Source: Eopsaltria australis (taxonomy: Eukaryota > Chordata > Aves > Passeriformes > Petroicidae). Taken from it: 64,000 bases of DNA. The notes beneath the pieces are model-generated. The model had not been told where the DNA came from, ran no database searches, and saw only the letters and a program-made list of their open reading frames with translations. Of the stretch, positions 1-14,443 are shown one piece after another. The stretch is taken from assembly GCA_034509425.1 (NCBI GenBank), contig JAVTVJ010000342.1:1922001-1986000 (forward strand), given 5' to 3'. Position 1 is the stretch's first letter. Each line of letters starts with the position of its first letter. The position numbers were made by a program, and so were the translations under genes.

Positions 1-3000
1 TGTGGGGAAATCCAACTGTGACATAAACCCCATCATCCTTACTGCAATTTAAAATCAGAGACTTAGTGGAGTTATAAATTTTCATTTACAGATTTGTTTG
101 ATTGCTCTCCCGTGAGGTTTATTACTGGAAGAAGTAAAATGATGTGGATGTTTGGTGATAAATGTTCTCCCATTAGTAAATGGGTATTTCCATGCTCTAC
201 AAGTGACTCCAGAGCTCTTCAGTCATTTGCTTGAATCCACACCAATCTTTCAAAAGCATCTTGCAGAGAACCAAAAATACACTGCAGTACAGGACCTGTA
301 TGAATTCAGTGAATTTGGTGGTTCTGCTGAACTCAGGAGGTTTTGATGGCAATTTGCCAACTGCTTCAGAAATTCTGAATTTGCCGATTTGCCACGATCC
401 GATCACACTCAAACCTCTGCTGGTCTGCAGAAAAATTCCTTACTGTAGTGACACTGAGGGTGAGGAGGTGAGGAGCAGGTGAGGAGCTCCTATTTTCTAT
501 CCAAGGAAAGGGCTAGGACCTAGCTTGTCTCAATTTACCAGCTGGTTTTAACAGGAGTTATTACCTCCCCGACCAACCTAGCCCTGCTCATGGCCTTCGG
601 CTGGCAGGAAGAGCACAAAGACTGCAAAGACCACTAAGCTGAGGGAAGGGATACCATAAGAGTCTTAAGTTCAAAATATATGTCTCTGTATCGTGACAGA
701 ACAATGCAAACAGAAACACTGCTCCACACAAGTGAGACAGAGAGAGGTTTGTCCCCATGGGTGAGAGCCAGACTCAAAGGCTGCTGCTCCCCAGAGCCAT
801 TTCCCTGCCTTCTGCAGGCACTCACGGGGATCCTAAAGGTCACTTGCAGAGGACACACAGATTTGTCTTCCAGAGGGAGTAAATGAGAAAAGCAAACTGG
901 AGGCAGAGGTTAAAGAAAGCATTTGTTAACAGCACTCTTTACAAATGGAGTTTTGCCTGTCCTGACACGCTGCATGTGAGCTGGAATCCAGCTCAGTGGC
1001 TGGGAGGGAGCTGCCAGGGCAGCAGGAGCTCGTTCATCAGGCTCCTTGGGAAGCATCCTGAGCCCCATAGAGATGGATCTGAGGCCAGGGCAGGCCCCTC
1101 TGCCCTCTGCAGCACATCCTGGCCCTGCTGCCCTGAGCATCAGCGGAGACAGCCCCTACCAGGGGACAGAGCAAGGCAGCAGCCACTGCTCCTGGAGATG
1201 GAAACACCTCCCAGCACTTCCCAAACTGCTCCATGGAAAACACCGGGCTATTTCTACTTCACAGCACTGACTGACTGCAGGTTACCTCCTACACATGATA
1301 TGGGGGAAAAGGTTGTTCCATGCTCCAGTATCAGATTATTTGTGTTAATTTGAGCTATAGAAATGTCTAGAAATGCTTTGCTGTACTGGGCATTTTCCAT
1401 CTACATCACAAGAGGCACTCTTTGGAGGCACAAGCTGTTTTCAGGGCATCCCCCAAGAACAGGGAGATACAATGAGCAATCACCCTGTCTGCTGAGCAGT
1501 TGGAGGCACAGGCATTCCCCTGGCAGCTCCTGAACAAGCAGCTGTTTTGTCACAGCACTGTGACAAGGCCATGCTGTCCCTTACAGCAGAGTGCTCTCAC
1601 GGCTTTGGAGCTGCCAGCATCCAAACCAGCATCTCCACACAGCTCCAAGCAGGGACAGGAACAAATGCCACGTTCCTGAGTGCTGCCTACACACCCAGGA
1701 GCTCAGCACTGCCCCAGTCAGCAGCTGTGTGGCTCAGAGCTGTGCGCTCACGGTCACAAAATCGGCAAAAAAATCGCTACGTTTCAAAATCCTACCTCTG
1801 GAAGTGTTAGATGGAAAAAGAGTTATCAGGAGGGGGGTGGGAAAAGGCAGGACTGTCCCTTGCAGCAGCTTCCTGCAGCTAAATTAGGTTAAGCAGAATG
1901 TGAGACCACACTGCCAAGCACCCCGAGGAGTTCTGTGGCTGCAGGAAGCACACGCTGTCAAGGAAAGGACAGCAGGAGCAACAGCTGGAAAGAAAAATGG
2001 AGAGTGATAAGAGAAGCTAACAGCAGCTCCAGCAACTGCCTGAGGACAAGCTGGGAAATTCAATGTATTAAAATAACACTTTAAAATAATGGTCTAGTTA
2101 ATTGATGCTAAATTACAGCTGAATGCCTGCGGAAGTGCTTATGACATCTGCACTAAAACCAATTCAGTTCATCAGGATTAATATTATTCTAATACATGCC
2201 GAAAGAATTAATAAGTTTTGGTACTTTAAAGTCATGTTTTGAGATAGTTTAGCTTTCTTATCCCCCTTCTCCCTCCCCTCAGTCCTCATAAAAGCCTGAT
2301 GGCAAAACTTATTAAAAATAGAGGTGTCTTCACAAATCTCATCCACTTGAATGATGTTGTTGCTCTCATGCTACTTGCTATACCTGAAGATGGAAGGAAC
2401 ACTTCACTGCCTGCAACCACCAGAAAAAGGGATGGGCCTGGTACAAAAATAGCATCCGTTAAGAAAACATGCCCAAAAAGGAAAAGGAGGCGTGCACAAT
2501 CACACCTCTCCACCACCCATAAACAACAACAAAACCTGAAATATCACCTGTTGGCCAAGCCGTGACTGCAGCAGTAAAACAAACCCCAAGGTTTCACGTA
2601 CAATTAGGGTTCCACGCCTCCTTCCCACTCTGCTCCAGGGCATCAGGGCACACAGTGGTGGCTGGGGAAGGACAGCAGCTCTGCCAGTCCTCCCCTTCTC
2701 AAGGTGAAGGCCCCACGTGCCCTCACCAAGCTCGGAGGCAGCAAAAGCAACTGCAGAGCAGCTCTGATGGCTCAGCCAAAGGAATTGCTTCCCAGCACTC
2801 CCTCCAGAGCAGCCAATATTCCAGCTCTGCTGGCCACATGCTGGGCTGCAGGTGTCAACCCACAGGCTCTCTGCTGTTATCAGTCTCAAGTGTTGTTTTT
2901 CAAGCAGTGACACACGAGGAGTTGTATCTAAAACCTCATTAAAATTTAACAGGATTTGGCGCCCTGAGCTTTCTGCTTCACAAGTGGAGTCTCCAGCTCA

Positions 3001-4073
3001 GGCAGTCAATGTTTTTATTTTCATATATCACATTGCTTCTCTCACAATACCCACATGCTAGTAGAGTAATTCAGCAGCTGAAAACCAGCCTTTCATACCT
3101 TCCAGCATCCATCACCCTTTGCATTCTTTCTTTGGTTAATTCCTGAAGATGGTTCCCTTTTTCCATCTTTTGTGGCAGCAATAGCCTGTCCTCAAATCCC
3201 ACTTTCTCCCCCAGCAACCTGTCCAATATCAAAACAATACTGGAGAGAGCTCAGGAGAAAAAGGACAAACCATTATTGAATGTAAAGCCTAGACTTACAT
3301 GAGAATATCTAGGGTCAATTTGGTATTTCTTAAAATTACTCTTGGTGAGGTGACTGTGCTGGCAGGAACATTTGGGATCAGACAGTACCAAAGTCACTAC
3401 AGCCATGACCAAATCCTGTTGATCCTGACTCAGGCTTAGGTACAGAAAGATTCACCTTCTCAGGGGTTCAGGGTTTCACTCAGCAACAGCTAATGAGAAT
3501 ATTAGGATGTGAAAAAAAAAATATTTGCTGGATATAAAAACCCCAACAAAACAGAAAAGAAGTCCCATGCCAAGTATAAGACAAGCTCCCCATGCCTAAA
3601 AACATTCATTCCCAGCTTGGATGTAGCATAGTGAGGTGTCCCCTGTGCCAGCCACTGAGATATGGCAAGTCCAGGCACAATTGTCAGGAAAGTGGAAAAT
3701 GAGAAAATGCTGGGACATGCTCAGTGATGTCAAGACTGACATTTAAAGGCTATTTCATAGCCTGATACAGGACAGTACTTTAAAACTAAACCAGAACAGA
3801 AGTAAACCAAAGGTAACACTACAGTCCCAGTAAGGCTTTTGATTCTCAGGGAATGTGGACCATCAGTTAAGATCTTGCTTTATAACTGAGGGCCAGCAGC
3901 CCAAATTCCAGTTGGGCCACCAGCTAAAAACAGCACCTGGAAAAGTCCCCCAAACCCAGTTGTAATTATCCTTCCACTGACGTGTTCTCTCCAGTATAAT
4001 TTCACTAGGAATGCTCCTGTCCTTTTGTGTCTCAGCAGGCCCAAAAGCTGAGTTTTGGGGCTAAATGCAAGGG
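1..4073. other. GPC1: Intron sequence, nothing recognised
   Basis: Mixed-composition sequence with only short overlapping open frames. No repeats with recognised consensus, RNA genes or exons were seen. Confidence 0.5.
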
Positions 4074-4178
4074 ATGTGCTGCTTGGGGACAGGGTTTAGT
4101 TGGCAGTGCTGGGTTAGTGGTTGGCCTCGATGATTTTTTTTTTAGGTCTTTTCCAGCCTAAATGAGTCCAGGATTCCA
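4074..4178 (+). mobile_element. CR1 LINE, 3'-end fragment
   Basis: The sequence carries the hallmark avian CR1 tail: a GGTTTAGTTGGCAGTGCTGG block, then GGTTGGCCTCGATGATTTT, then AGGTCTTTTCCAGCCTAAATG. This is the last roughly 100 bp of the element in sense orientation, 5'-truncated as most CR1 copies are. The poly-T inside the GATGAT-T tract is a local change. Confidence 0.85.
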
Positions 4179-4811
4179 ACACAGAAAATTGAGTGTTTAG
4201 GCAGACAGGAGTGTACCCCTGTCAGACAATCTATTCTGTGAGATGTACACAGATCAAAGGAAGGGAAAGCAAACTCTTTCTAGCAAAATTCCAAGTTGAT
4301 TAAGGACCTTAGGAGACAAAGTATTAGAAAGGCCTCCTTCCTTCCAAGATAAAGATATAAATACAGCAGGTCTGAGAGATTCCCTTGGCCCAAATCTCTC
4401 TTTTCTGGTTGCCCCAAAGTGGCAGCAGTGTCAGGGTGCTGGTGGGCTGTGGCTCCCCAAAGCCCTGCACAGGATACGCTGCTCTTCTGAAGTCTCAGGC
4501 ATTTGGATGAAAAGTTTAAAAACCTCAAAGACACAGTGGAATTGATTTGTGATTAAAGGAAGGATTAAATGCTGAATCTAGGGCAATCAATAGCCCTGCT
4601 AATGCCTAGTGCAAGATTTCCTGCTCCAGTCAAACCCCCTTTTCTTTGCTTTGAGACCATTGTCCTTATCAGTGGAAAGATGATCCTTTGAAGACAATGA
4701 GTGTCTTTGTTTCCCCACACACCCCATTCCTCAGCCCTGCTGCACCACTGGGATTCCACTGCCAGACAAACCCTGCAGGATGCTCAATTCCCATCGCTGT
4801 TCCTGTGCTCA

Positions 4812-4965
4812 GCACTCAACTCCCCTTCCCCCAAAAAACCAAACCTACCCCTTCCCCCACACACAATGCCCCTCCAAGTGTCTCAAGACATCAATCCTTC
4901 CAGTCTCTTCACACACCCCAGTCCCAAAACGCCACCCCCAAAATCCCCACACACCCTTAAAAGCA
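4812..4965. repeat. C/A-rich low-complexity region
   Basis: The plus strand is strongly biased to C and A, with many CCCC, CACACA and CCCCAAAA runs (for example CCACCCCCAAAATCCCCAC). It keeps several reading frames open by chance and is not treated as coding. Confidence 0.65.
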
Positions 4966-5714
4966 CCAACAGCATAAATCTACTCTTAGAAGCAGGAAGG
5001 GCTCCACTGGCCTGGCTTCAGCTTTTTTCTGTCTCCCAGGACTGGGCCCAGTCTGCAGTGTGTTTACAGGGAGTGATGTGGCATGTGGCTACTCTCCACT
5101 ATTAATTTTAACTTATCAGAATCCATAATAACAGCAATTAGTCCCCATTAAGCAAAGGATCGGCACGCTTACACTTCACAGCCACAGATTTTATTTCTTC
5201 TCTTGCAATTAAGTATTTTTATTAGCCAGATGGATCATGAAATTATTAGAAGAACTGGGATGTAAACTCTCTAAAAGCACCTTAAGTAATTAATACTGAT
5301 TTATAAACATTCAGGATTAGAGAACAAATACTTAATTCTCTCCTAATCCCTCAGCCAGCACTGCTTTGTGCTCAACATGCAGGAATATAGATTAAGCAGC
5401 CTGAAGTTAATAGCATTTGAAGGACAGAGCTGATCAGTCATGCATGGCTCTGTGATAGGCAATATGCTCCCACCACTGATTTACTGTAACCTGTGGGATT
5501 AGGACAAATTCAAGTGACTGCCACTTTCCTGTTCCATTTCCAGCTTTCCCCATAAACTCACAGACACTGAGATTAAAGATATTGAACCTTTAAAGAGGAT
5601 CAAACTGATTGGTCACCTTATAAACCTATAAACCAGTGCACTACAGTGGGATTAAGTGACCAAACTGCTATCACTTACCTGTTGTTTCTGTTGAGTTTCA
5701 CGAGAACTGATTTC

Positions 5715-5800
5715 TATCCCCAGTCCTGCTGATGACTCGGGGCAAGTCACATCTTGACATTTCTGTGTCCCTTGTCATCCTCACCCCCCTCCTCTGCTCA
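5715..5800. mobile_element. Ancient amniote MIR/L3-type repeat remnant
   Basis: The phrase CTGATGACTCGGGGCAAGTCAC followed by TTTCTGTGTCCC matches the shared core 'gtgacc-tgggcaagtcac-ttctctgtgcc' of MIR and L2/L3-type elements. The copy is short and old, and the subfamily cannot be assigned by eye. Confidence 0.5.
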
Positions 5801-8800
5801 GCAGGTGAGGTCCCAGGTGTCTCCTTTGCTGTGGCAGAACCACATGCAGCACCACCCACTTTGAACCAGGCCACCAAGTGCTGTTGTCATACAAACAATT
5901 AACAATAATAATAAAAGCCAACACCTGCCACTATTCATCTCCATTTCAAACTATGTGGCAGCACAAAGTGCCCTGCTTTGGGTGTTAGAAGGAAGTAAGT
6001 GCAACTTTCTGAAAATTCTCCTAGGTGCAACTCATTCAGCCAAAAAACATCTCTCCTCTCCTAGATGGTAGAGCCATTCTGTTCCTGCCAGCTAGATAAC
6101 AGCTTTAAAACCAAAATATTTTCAATTAAAAAAAAAATCCAGTGCTGAAGTGAATAAAATGGTGTAACTGAGGAGAACAAGAGCCTCTGAAACCTGATTT
6201 CAGGCAAACACAAAAACTGCCACCCCCACTGCATTATCACACTTTGTCTAAGGCAGGATTTCATCACATATCACATCCAGCTGGGAGAAGAGGAAGAGAT
6301 ACACAAAAATAATAAACACACTGCACATTTCCCTATGGGTCACCCCATTTCACTGGATGGAGCAGAGAGTTTCAGAAGGGGAGAAGACTAAATGAAATAC
6401 TGGTGTTCTTGTGCAGGGAGCAAGCTTGTTTGCTGTGCCCCTGCATGAACCAAGAGTTAGCACTTCATTTAGCACCATCATCAGCTCAGGCTCTCAGGTG
6501 TTTCACAGCAGGACCTTTGCCCACATGCCAAGGTCTCCTGCACAGTCTCTTCTCCCTAAAGAAGTCCACTCTGCCCTCAGGTGAGCTAATATACATCAGG
6601 ATCACTTGCCACAGCATCCTTCCCAAAATAATCAGTTCCTGCACTTATGGAGCACTTCAGCTCTCAAAAACATCTTGGTGTTTTATGAATTTAACAAGAT
6701 GAACTACACATTCTCTTTCCAGGTCACTTCACCCAACACTGAGGTGTGGGCTGCTCAGGGATGAAATGCTGCAGCTGCTGCACTTTAATAGCTTACTACA
6801 AGTTTTATAGCAGCAAGAAAATACCATCCTGTGCACTAGAAACTGCATTTTGATACTTGAAATTGGGAGCTAGCCATGCATAAGGGAAAGGAAAAAAAGA
6901 CACCACCACAACTCGCCGGGTTTGTGCCTGACACCTGGGGTTTTTTATTCATTGCTGCCCAACTCAGGGATGGAAGAGAGAGGGAAGTGGTTTGTTTTAT
7001 CCTTCCTGACAGATCTGAATTTGATCTCTGGTATTACTGTGTGTGCTTCTATCACAACTGTGTATAGGTCACTAATGACCAGCACTGAGATTACCCTGAA
7101 ACAGAGATGCCCTTTGAAAGGCCACCAGCTCTTCTCCATCCACATCCCACAGCTTCAGCAATGCAGAAAAGCGTAAGAACCAGAGCAGAATTCTGTATTT
7201 TGCAGTGTGTTCTCCCCTGCTGATCTGCCATCAATGGTAGCTGAAAAATCAGCTTCTGGACACATGTAGGAAGCTCCTGTTTTCTCAGGGGAACTTGGGT
7301 CACTGCTTTCAATGCAAAGCACATTTCTTCCTCTCCCAGTTCAACTCTCACCACTCCCTGTGCTGTCCCTTCAGATTATTTTAACATTATTCATAACACT
7401 GCATCCCCCATCGCCTACCTCTGCTGTCTGGAACAGCCCTCTTATCTGTCAGCCACGTCAATCCTCCAACTGCTTCCAAACTTTCTTCAAAAAACCTCCC
7501 TCCTGTCACTTCTCAGCTCTCTCGGTTTCTTTCCTCCTCTGTGATTTTTATGTGGTCATTCATCTGAATGGAAATTTCCCCCAGAAAGCTGGGCATGTGC
7601 CACCAGTTACCTTTTTCACATGCTTTTTAGACATTTGATCCAATGAATAAAGTTGCCTGTAAAATAAAACTATTTTATTTATGAGCTGCAAGCACTAATT
7701 CCCACCATTTGTTCCAAGAATTCAAAGTAAAATACCTCCCTCCTGCTTTGTGCAGCTGCCATGAGTGCTAGTGGATATAACATAGAGCCAGTGAGGAGAG
7801 ATTGCTCTTGGGTGAGAAGAAAGAGCTCACTTGGACTGATATTTTAAAACAAGTCTGTTTAACTCCAAGTCTGTTCAGTGGCTCAAGCCACCCCAGAGTA
7901 TTCAGCAAAACGAGTCCCCTGTGCAGCCTCAGCAATCTGGGACTGGATGTTGAAGCTGCATTTCTCCATCACAGTGAATAAGTTACTTTCTGGAAGATGG
8001 AATAAGGGTCTTTAGAGGTCAGGCTGGAGGTAATTAACAAGAAAACATTTTATATGCTGCTTCCCAGAGCCCCTGGATAAACACCTCAAGGAGTCTTCTC
8101 CAAACCAAGGGGGTTTAGATTGCTCTGTGTGGGTAGAAATGCAGCAATTTCAGGATTTCAAAAGCCAATATGCCTGGGAGTTCAAATTTATAACTACATT
8201 TAAATTGCTGTGCAAGCCACATTACACAATATACAGGGGAACCTAATGAGAACAGATTTCCTTGTAACTCCTCATTCTCACAGGTAAGAAAGTGAGTCCA
8301 AGTGAAAGCACTGCACATTAAATACAGGATGAAGACACAGTCCCATCACTTGCATAAATGTTTACCCTGGCTCTCTGAGGAGGCTAATCTCCTTACAGAA
8401 GTGATGGAGACAGAGCAGAACCTGGAGAGCAAGAACAAACACAGGCTGGCCTGTGGAAAATACCTGAAGTTGGCCTTGGGATACCTCTCTGTGCAGTGTA
8501 TGCCATTTTGCAGGTACTGCTTTAAGTCTGAGTTCCAGATCAGCTTTCCAAAATCCCACTCTGTGTGCCTGAAGTTTACCTTCTCTGATAAGGCAGAAAC
8601 TCCACGTGCAAAGATATTTTGGCCACCCTTCTCCAGCATTACTGCAAAAGGAAATGAGCCACTACTTTCTCAGTATTTCAAGTATTGCTCATACAGGGCA
8701 TATCATCATTTGGTCAAAATCTAAAATTAATGCCCAAAGCTCAACATGTGTATGTGGAAGGGGCAGATTTATCACTTATATATCACTTATATATCAGCCC

Positions 8801-9464
8801 TCTTCAACTCCCAAGCCCCCTGGAGAAGCCTGGAAACACAAGCTCATCATTCAGCCTTTTGCTTTCACATTCATCCCAGATATTTGACATAATATTTGAT
8901 ATAAATTTGATATAAATTCCCCAATCAGCAGTAGCCCATAAAGCTCAGTGAAGGGCAGGGGGAATCCCCATGTCCATGTACCCATATCAGCATCCTGCTG
9001 CAGCCACCACCAGCCCCTGGAGCCAAAGTCCTGTGTTTGCTGCACAATTTCACACTGGTCATGAACTTGATGAGTGATACTTGCTGCAAAGCACCTTGCT
9101 ATGCTCTAATGAGGGATGCCAGGAAAAATAAATTATAGAGAAGTAATACTGCCTTCTAAAGTGAAAACCTGGAAGGTGTCCAGGGAGATCTATGCAAATT
9201 GTACACTTTAACCACAGGATTTCTGCAATAGTTTTCTATTAACCATCAATCACTAGCTGTAAATCTGGCCTGCCTTCATTAGAAACCAGAAACAGGAACA
9301 ACTCTAGTGGTCTTCCACATTCAATATATTACGTCCTTATGCTGCAATTTACCTTTCTCTAAATAATGCTATTTTTCCCTGTGCTTAATACAGAGAATAC
9401 TGCCAAGACAGCAGTACAGTTATTTATTTGCAAGGGAATGGAAAGGTTAAAGGCAAACACTACA

Positions 9465-9600
9465 TAAACCGTTATTATTTATAGAGCACAATGCTGTGCT
9501 TCCTGCAGTGGAAAAGCAGAAGACACTGTCTCTTCCCCAGAGAGATTTCATTGTAAGTGAAGCAGAAACAAAACTGAACAGTCACAAACTATGGAAGAAC
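9465..9600. mobile_element. Ancient L3/CR1-like LINE remnant
   Basis: The segment runs TTATTATTTATAGAGCACAATG, then AGACACTGTCTCTTCCCCAG, then AGAGATTTCATTGTAAGTGAAG. This resembles the widespread amniote element with 'agacagtccctgccccaaagagcttacaatctaa'. Many substitutions indicate age. Confidence 0.5.
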
Positions 9601-12600
9601 ACATTTTGAGCTGCCCTTATTCCTACACAGTTATGTACAGTGATTATGTCTAGGCTTATAACCCCTCATATTTTGTATCTATGTCTGTGTACAGTTTTAA
9701 AGTTCAGTGCCTCGTAGAAGACGTGAATTTTAAGAGGAAGGCTTTCTGCAACTCCATGGAGTCACCCTGAATTTAACTTGATGCTGTTGTTCAGGTGAAG
9801 GAGGCACTAGCAAAGCCTAACACACAATGTAAGACCTCTTTCAAATCCCCACTTATAAAAACAAGGAAAGTGTGCAGAAAGATCCAAGAGCACCAAGAGG
9901 CTACAGGATTAATGCCTTAAAAATCTGCAAATTCAGGCCAGATTTCAACAGCCATGTACCAACCAGGGCCAGGAGCATCTGTGTAGGAAAACACACACTC
10001 TTCAGCTTCTCCAGTCCTGAGTGTTCATTTAATAAATAATAATAATTTTAATAAATAATGCTCTGAGACCAGGGTTTGCCACTTGGGTGCTAAAATCCCA
10101 CCCAAGGCTCTGTGGTTGGAAGCAGAGGCATGGCAGTGTGGAACCAGGTGGGTTTATGTGGGGCCTCTTCTCCAAGGTCACAGGTCACCCTCAAGAGCAA
10201 CAGTGAGCAGCTGCACCAAATAGCTGCAAGAGAAGTCTCTTTACAGCACAAACATCTCCTCTGGTTTTGTCTTCCATTCAGAGCAACTTCAAATGATTTA
10301 GTGGACCATAAAAATGCAAAATAAGCGATCTCCCACAGCTTTGTTGCATAGTCCTGTTGAGATACAGGGTTTTTACCAAGTTTTTCTGATATTTTGCTGT
10401 GATTTAAGATGTGTTCAAGCCTAAGGTTAAAACCCACTGTAGCTGGTGTTAATGTAGTTTCATTAGCAATCAAAGCCACTAAAAAGAGACCTAAAGACTA
10501 GAAGAAACATTATCATGAGCAATAACCCAGAAATGGTCCAGGACAAAGGACATAGTGCAAGAAGTACAGGTTGGATCTGAGGTCCTTACTTGCAATGACT
10601 TAGCTACCTCCTCCAAAAGCCAAGGCAATCCTGCAAATGCAAAAAGGTAAAAATAACATCCTCCTCTGAGTATCATTGTGAGCTACTGGCCTGTTGCCAC
10701 TTTCTTCAGCAGCTGAAAGAGAAAGGCAGATTCACTGTCCTTTTCTCTTTTGTTGGTACAGAACATTCACATCCAAAATTACCAGAACACCTCTGGAAAA
10801 CCTCCAAAACCTGAGCAGCTTAAAGCAAAAAATAACGGGCAAGCCTTGTGCAACATCCTCGGAAGCTGGGATTCTAAAGGCTGTGTGGGATTGCAAGGCT
10901 CTGCTGTCCAGAAGATAAATGGGATTAGCAGGAGGAACAAAACAACATCAGCCTGGTGCAGCTCCATCTGCACACTGCTGTACGTGGTACACTTGAAGGA
11001 TGACCCAGTGCTTACCCACTGCACTTAAATATCACAAGAAATGCTGCAGCTTTCCTAAGCCACAGCAGCAGGCTGATCCTGGTGGCCTGGGGGGATGTCC
11101 TCTCCTTCCTCCAGCCACCCCAGCTCACAACCCTGGGCTCTGTGTGACCTCTCCTAGACCAGGAGCTGAGGGAGCACTGCCCAGAATGATCTGGTTTATT
11201 GTTAGTCCTGGTCTAAGCCCTGGGAGCTCCAGTGAAATCCCAAATGCCAAAGGGCTCCCTGCCCCAAGGACGCTGCTCCTGTGCCAGCCAAGCTCTGCTG
11301 TGCTGTGATTTGGAGACCTGGGCATGGCTTCAAAAGCTGCAGCAGCAATGAGTCACGACACCAGTTACTCATAGCTTGCTGGAATGTTTAGGGAAGTGAT
11401 CACAAGTATTTATACATCCAATATACAGAAACTGCCACCTCCTCCTCACAGGGCTAAAGCTACAGCTGCTCCTTGCCTCAAGCAGACAAAATAGAGAAAG
11501 CTTGGAAGGCTGAGCAGAAGAGGAGGGAGTGGCCAAAGGACACAACCAGGCTCCTGTGTGACTGGACCATCCTTGGATACTGCAAAGGTAGAGGGGTTTA
11601 AAACAGCAAGAAAAGGGAGAAAAAGAAAACCCTGAATTCTCTACTCAGATTTGCAGCTCTGGGTTAACTTCTGCAGTCAGAAGACTTTGGTAAGATTTAC
11701 GAGGAATCAGTTTGAGCATTGCCAAATACATCTAAAAACAGATCTTTAAAAACAAAGAGGCTGAAAATAAACGTGCAGTGGGTTTTATAACCTCCCTGTG
11801 TGCTACTGAATTTGAGATGAGGGCAACCCCACTGAAGCACATGGGATTCCCAAGGTAAGAGAGCTCCCAATGATGTGAGACAGAGTAAAGGGTAACTGGG
11901 TAAAACACGTCTCCCAAGACCTGACCCACGATTCATCTCTGTTAAGTACTTTTTGTTTCTATCCTCAACACTTGTATCATGCCACGGACTTGCCTTTGTT
12001 TAACTGAACATATCTGAAGCCTGACTCTCCCCAGCTATCCCATGTTCACCTTTTCCCAAGCATGAGGACATAAATGAGCACCGAACAACAACAGGCAAAA
12101 CACCAACCACCCAAAAACTGCTGTGCAAACAGAAATGTTGAAGTTGTTAAGGCTGTGAAGAAGCAGCCTTTTATTCTCCTTCTCTTTCCTGTCGTTCATG
12201 GTCCCACCTGTTGGTTAAACCCCGCAGTGCCTCCCCTCCAAAGCCTGCTGTTTCCTCATCTGCATGGATTTCAGTCAGAAAGCAGACAGATAAAAATGCC
12301 ACCCCAAACAAATTCACCAGTTCTGGTGCCGCCTCTTGCAGAGAGCTTTCAGCTAACCAAAGTTTAAATTAACTTTCTGAGAGGGCACAAAAGCCAGACT
12401 TCATGTAATTACATACTCATCTCTCCCCTGGGCTCAATATTTATTTATTTTAGGATGTCTAACAGCTCTCTTGGGCTTGCTCTACAGCTCTGGAAAAATG
12501 ATTACTTAGTCTCTGAACCTACAAACTGAATTCTGTGTAAATTTTACACCCAGAGCTATGCAGGGTGATTAAAAAAGGCTGAGTTTATCAAACTTTCTGA

Positions 12601-14412
12601 AAACTTGATTTGCTTCATGCCTCACCTGTCTTCATAAAACCCACTGCAGGCTGAAACAATGGGTAAAATTTCACAATCAGCACTTGAGTAAGGAAGAGAA
12701 GGTGCATGCCACCACTTAACTGCATTGATTTTTATATTTATCTTTTTTTCTTTCACAATAGTTGGCAAGGCTTATTTGTTTGGGTTTTTTTAAACAAACC
12801 ACCTTATGAGGTTATTAATAAAAGTTCACAGCCCACTATGCTTTAAATCTTTTTTTATCTCTCAAAGGGGACACAGTCCACAGTTTGAGATGGAGACAAT
12901 GTTTCTGGCTTTAAAAATCTATTAGCTCTTATATCAATGTTTCAATTTACACACGAGTCATTCCCCTGCAACACCCAACCATTGACTCCTCTGGGCTTTA
13001 GAGCTTCTCCCATTACCAGAAAGACCTTCCAAGCTGTGGATTTTGCACCATTACAGGTCTGTGTGCACAAGCAGATGTTTTCCCACCAAGGTGCTGCCCT
13101 GGAGGTCCATTTGAAAACCATTATGGTGAATACACAAATGCACAGAAACACGCAGCTTTGTGTTTGTTTGTTTTAAAAAAATGGTATTTCATAACACGCT
13201 GCTCCAGCAGCTGGAACAAGCTCAAGGACCGGGCTATCCAAAGGGGATATCCCATTAAGACACATGACAAATCGAGCATTTGTGTTGATATAAGATCTGC
13301 TTTTCTCACGCTCTAGGAAAATGTGGTGTATTCTCTCTTTGTCTGGAGTTTGAGGGTAACTGAAGTGAGGATTAGGAGAGGCTGACAAGGATCTTTGTCC
13401 CCTCCTTTCTCCACAGGCTGCACGTGCAGTTTTTAGCAGCGTTCCCAACACTTGGCTGCAGACGGAGCAGCCAACCTTGTCCAAAGCCACCTTTCCTAGA
13501 GCAGCACAGACACAAACCTTAATTTTTCATGCAGGCAGTAGGTCTGCAGGAGGCTGGCAGCCAGGCTTCAGACTGCAGCTTTAATGTGTGCCTGCTCCAC
13601 ACAGTGTCAGTGGGAAACACAACCCTCCACCTGCCGACTTCCAACCCTCCAGCCTGACTCCCCTCCTGTCCTCACACCAACCATGCAGAGACACAACCAG
13701 ATTCTGATGGTCTTGCCAGTAAAAAGTCATTGTATCTGTTCATGGTCTGCACTAAGGACTAAAAAAAATAAATTTTGTGCCAAACCATGAAAGCTGGTTC
13801 TCAATTAATATGAATTGACACCGCCAATGGATGATGTCTGGTTTTTACACTGTGCTGTGCTAGTCTGTAGCTCACGTTTTATCCCTTCAGGCTCTTTATT
13901 GCACCCTAATTTTGGCCCCTCTGGCCCAGTCACCCTCTCCTGGATCACCAGCCTGGGAACAGCTGGATTCAGTCAGCAAACCTGTGCTCTCTGGTGTAGG
14001 GTGACATGGCCAGCAAGAACCATGCTGCCAGCCTCAGAAAAACAAGTTTAAAAGCAAGCCTAAAACTGCAGTGGAGGAGGAGAGGAAGAGAGAGGGGAAT
14101 CACATTTTTGTCTGTTTAACAAATACAGTTTCATTTTGTTCTTAGCCTGGCTGAATCAATCACTGTTCCCTGACCATCCTGTGTTGCTCTTAAAATAAAG
14201 AGTGAAACCACATTAATGAAAATCAAGGAAAATAGGAAATGTAATTCTGAATACTGAGTTCTCAAAGCATCCTCGAGCAAATCATTCTACTTCACAGCAA
14301 CTTGATTTCCCCAACCACAAACCAGGGGAGCAAATACTGTGCTGTTGCTTTATTTGAGTGGCTGCTCTGAAGTCTCTTATGATATGCTTCGCAGATGGAG
14401 AAGTTGATGAGG

Positions 14413-14443
<31 letters not shown>
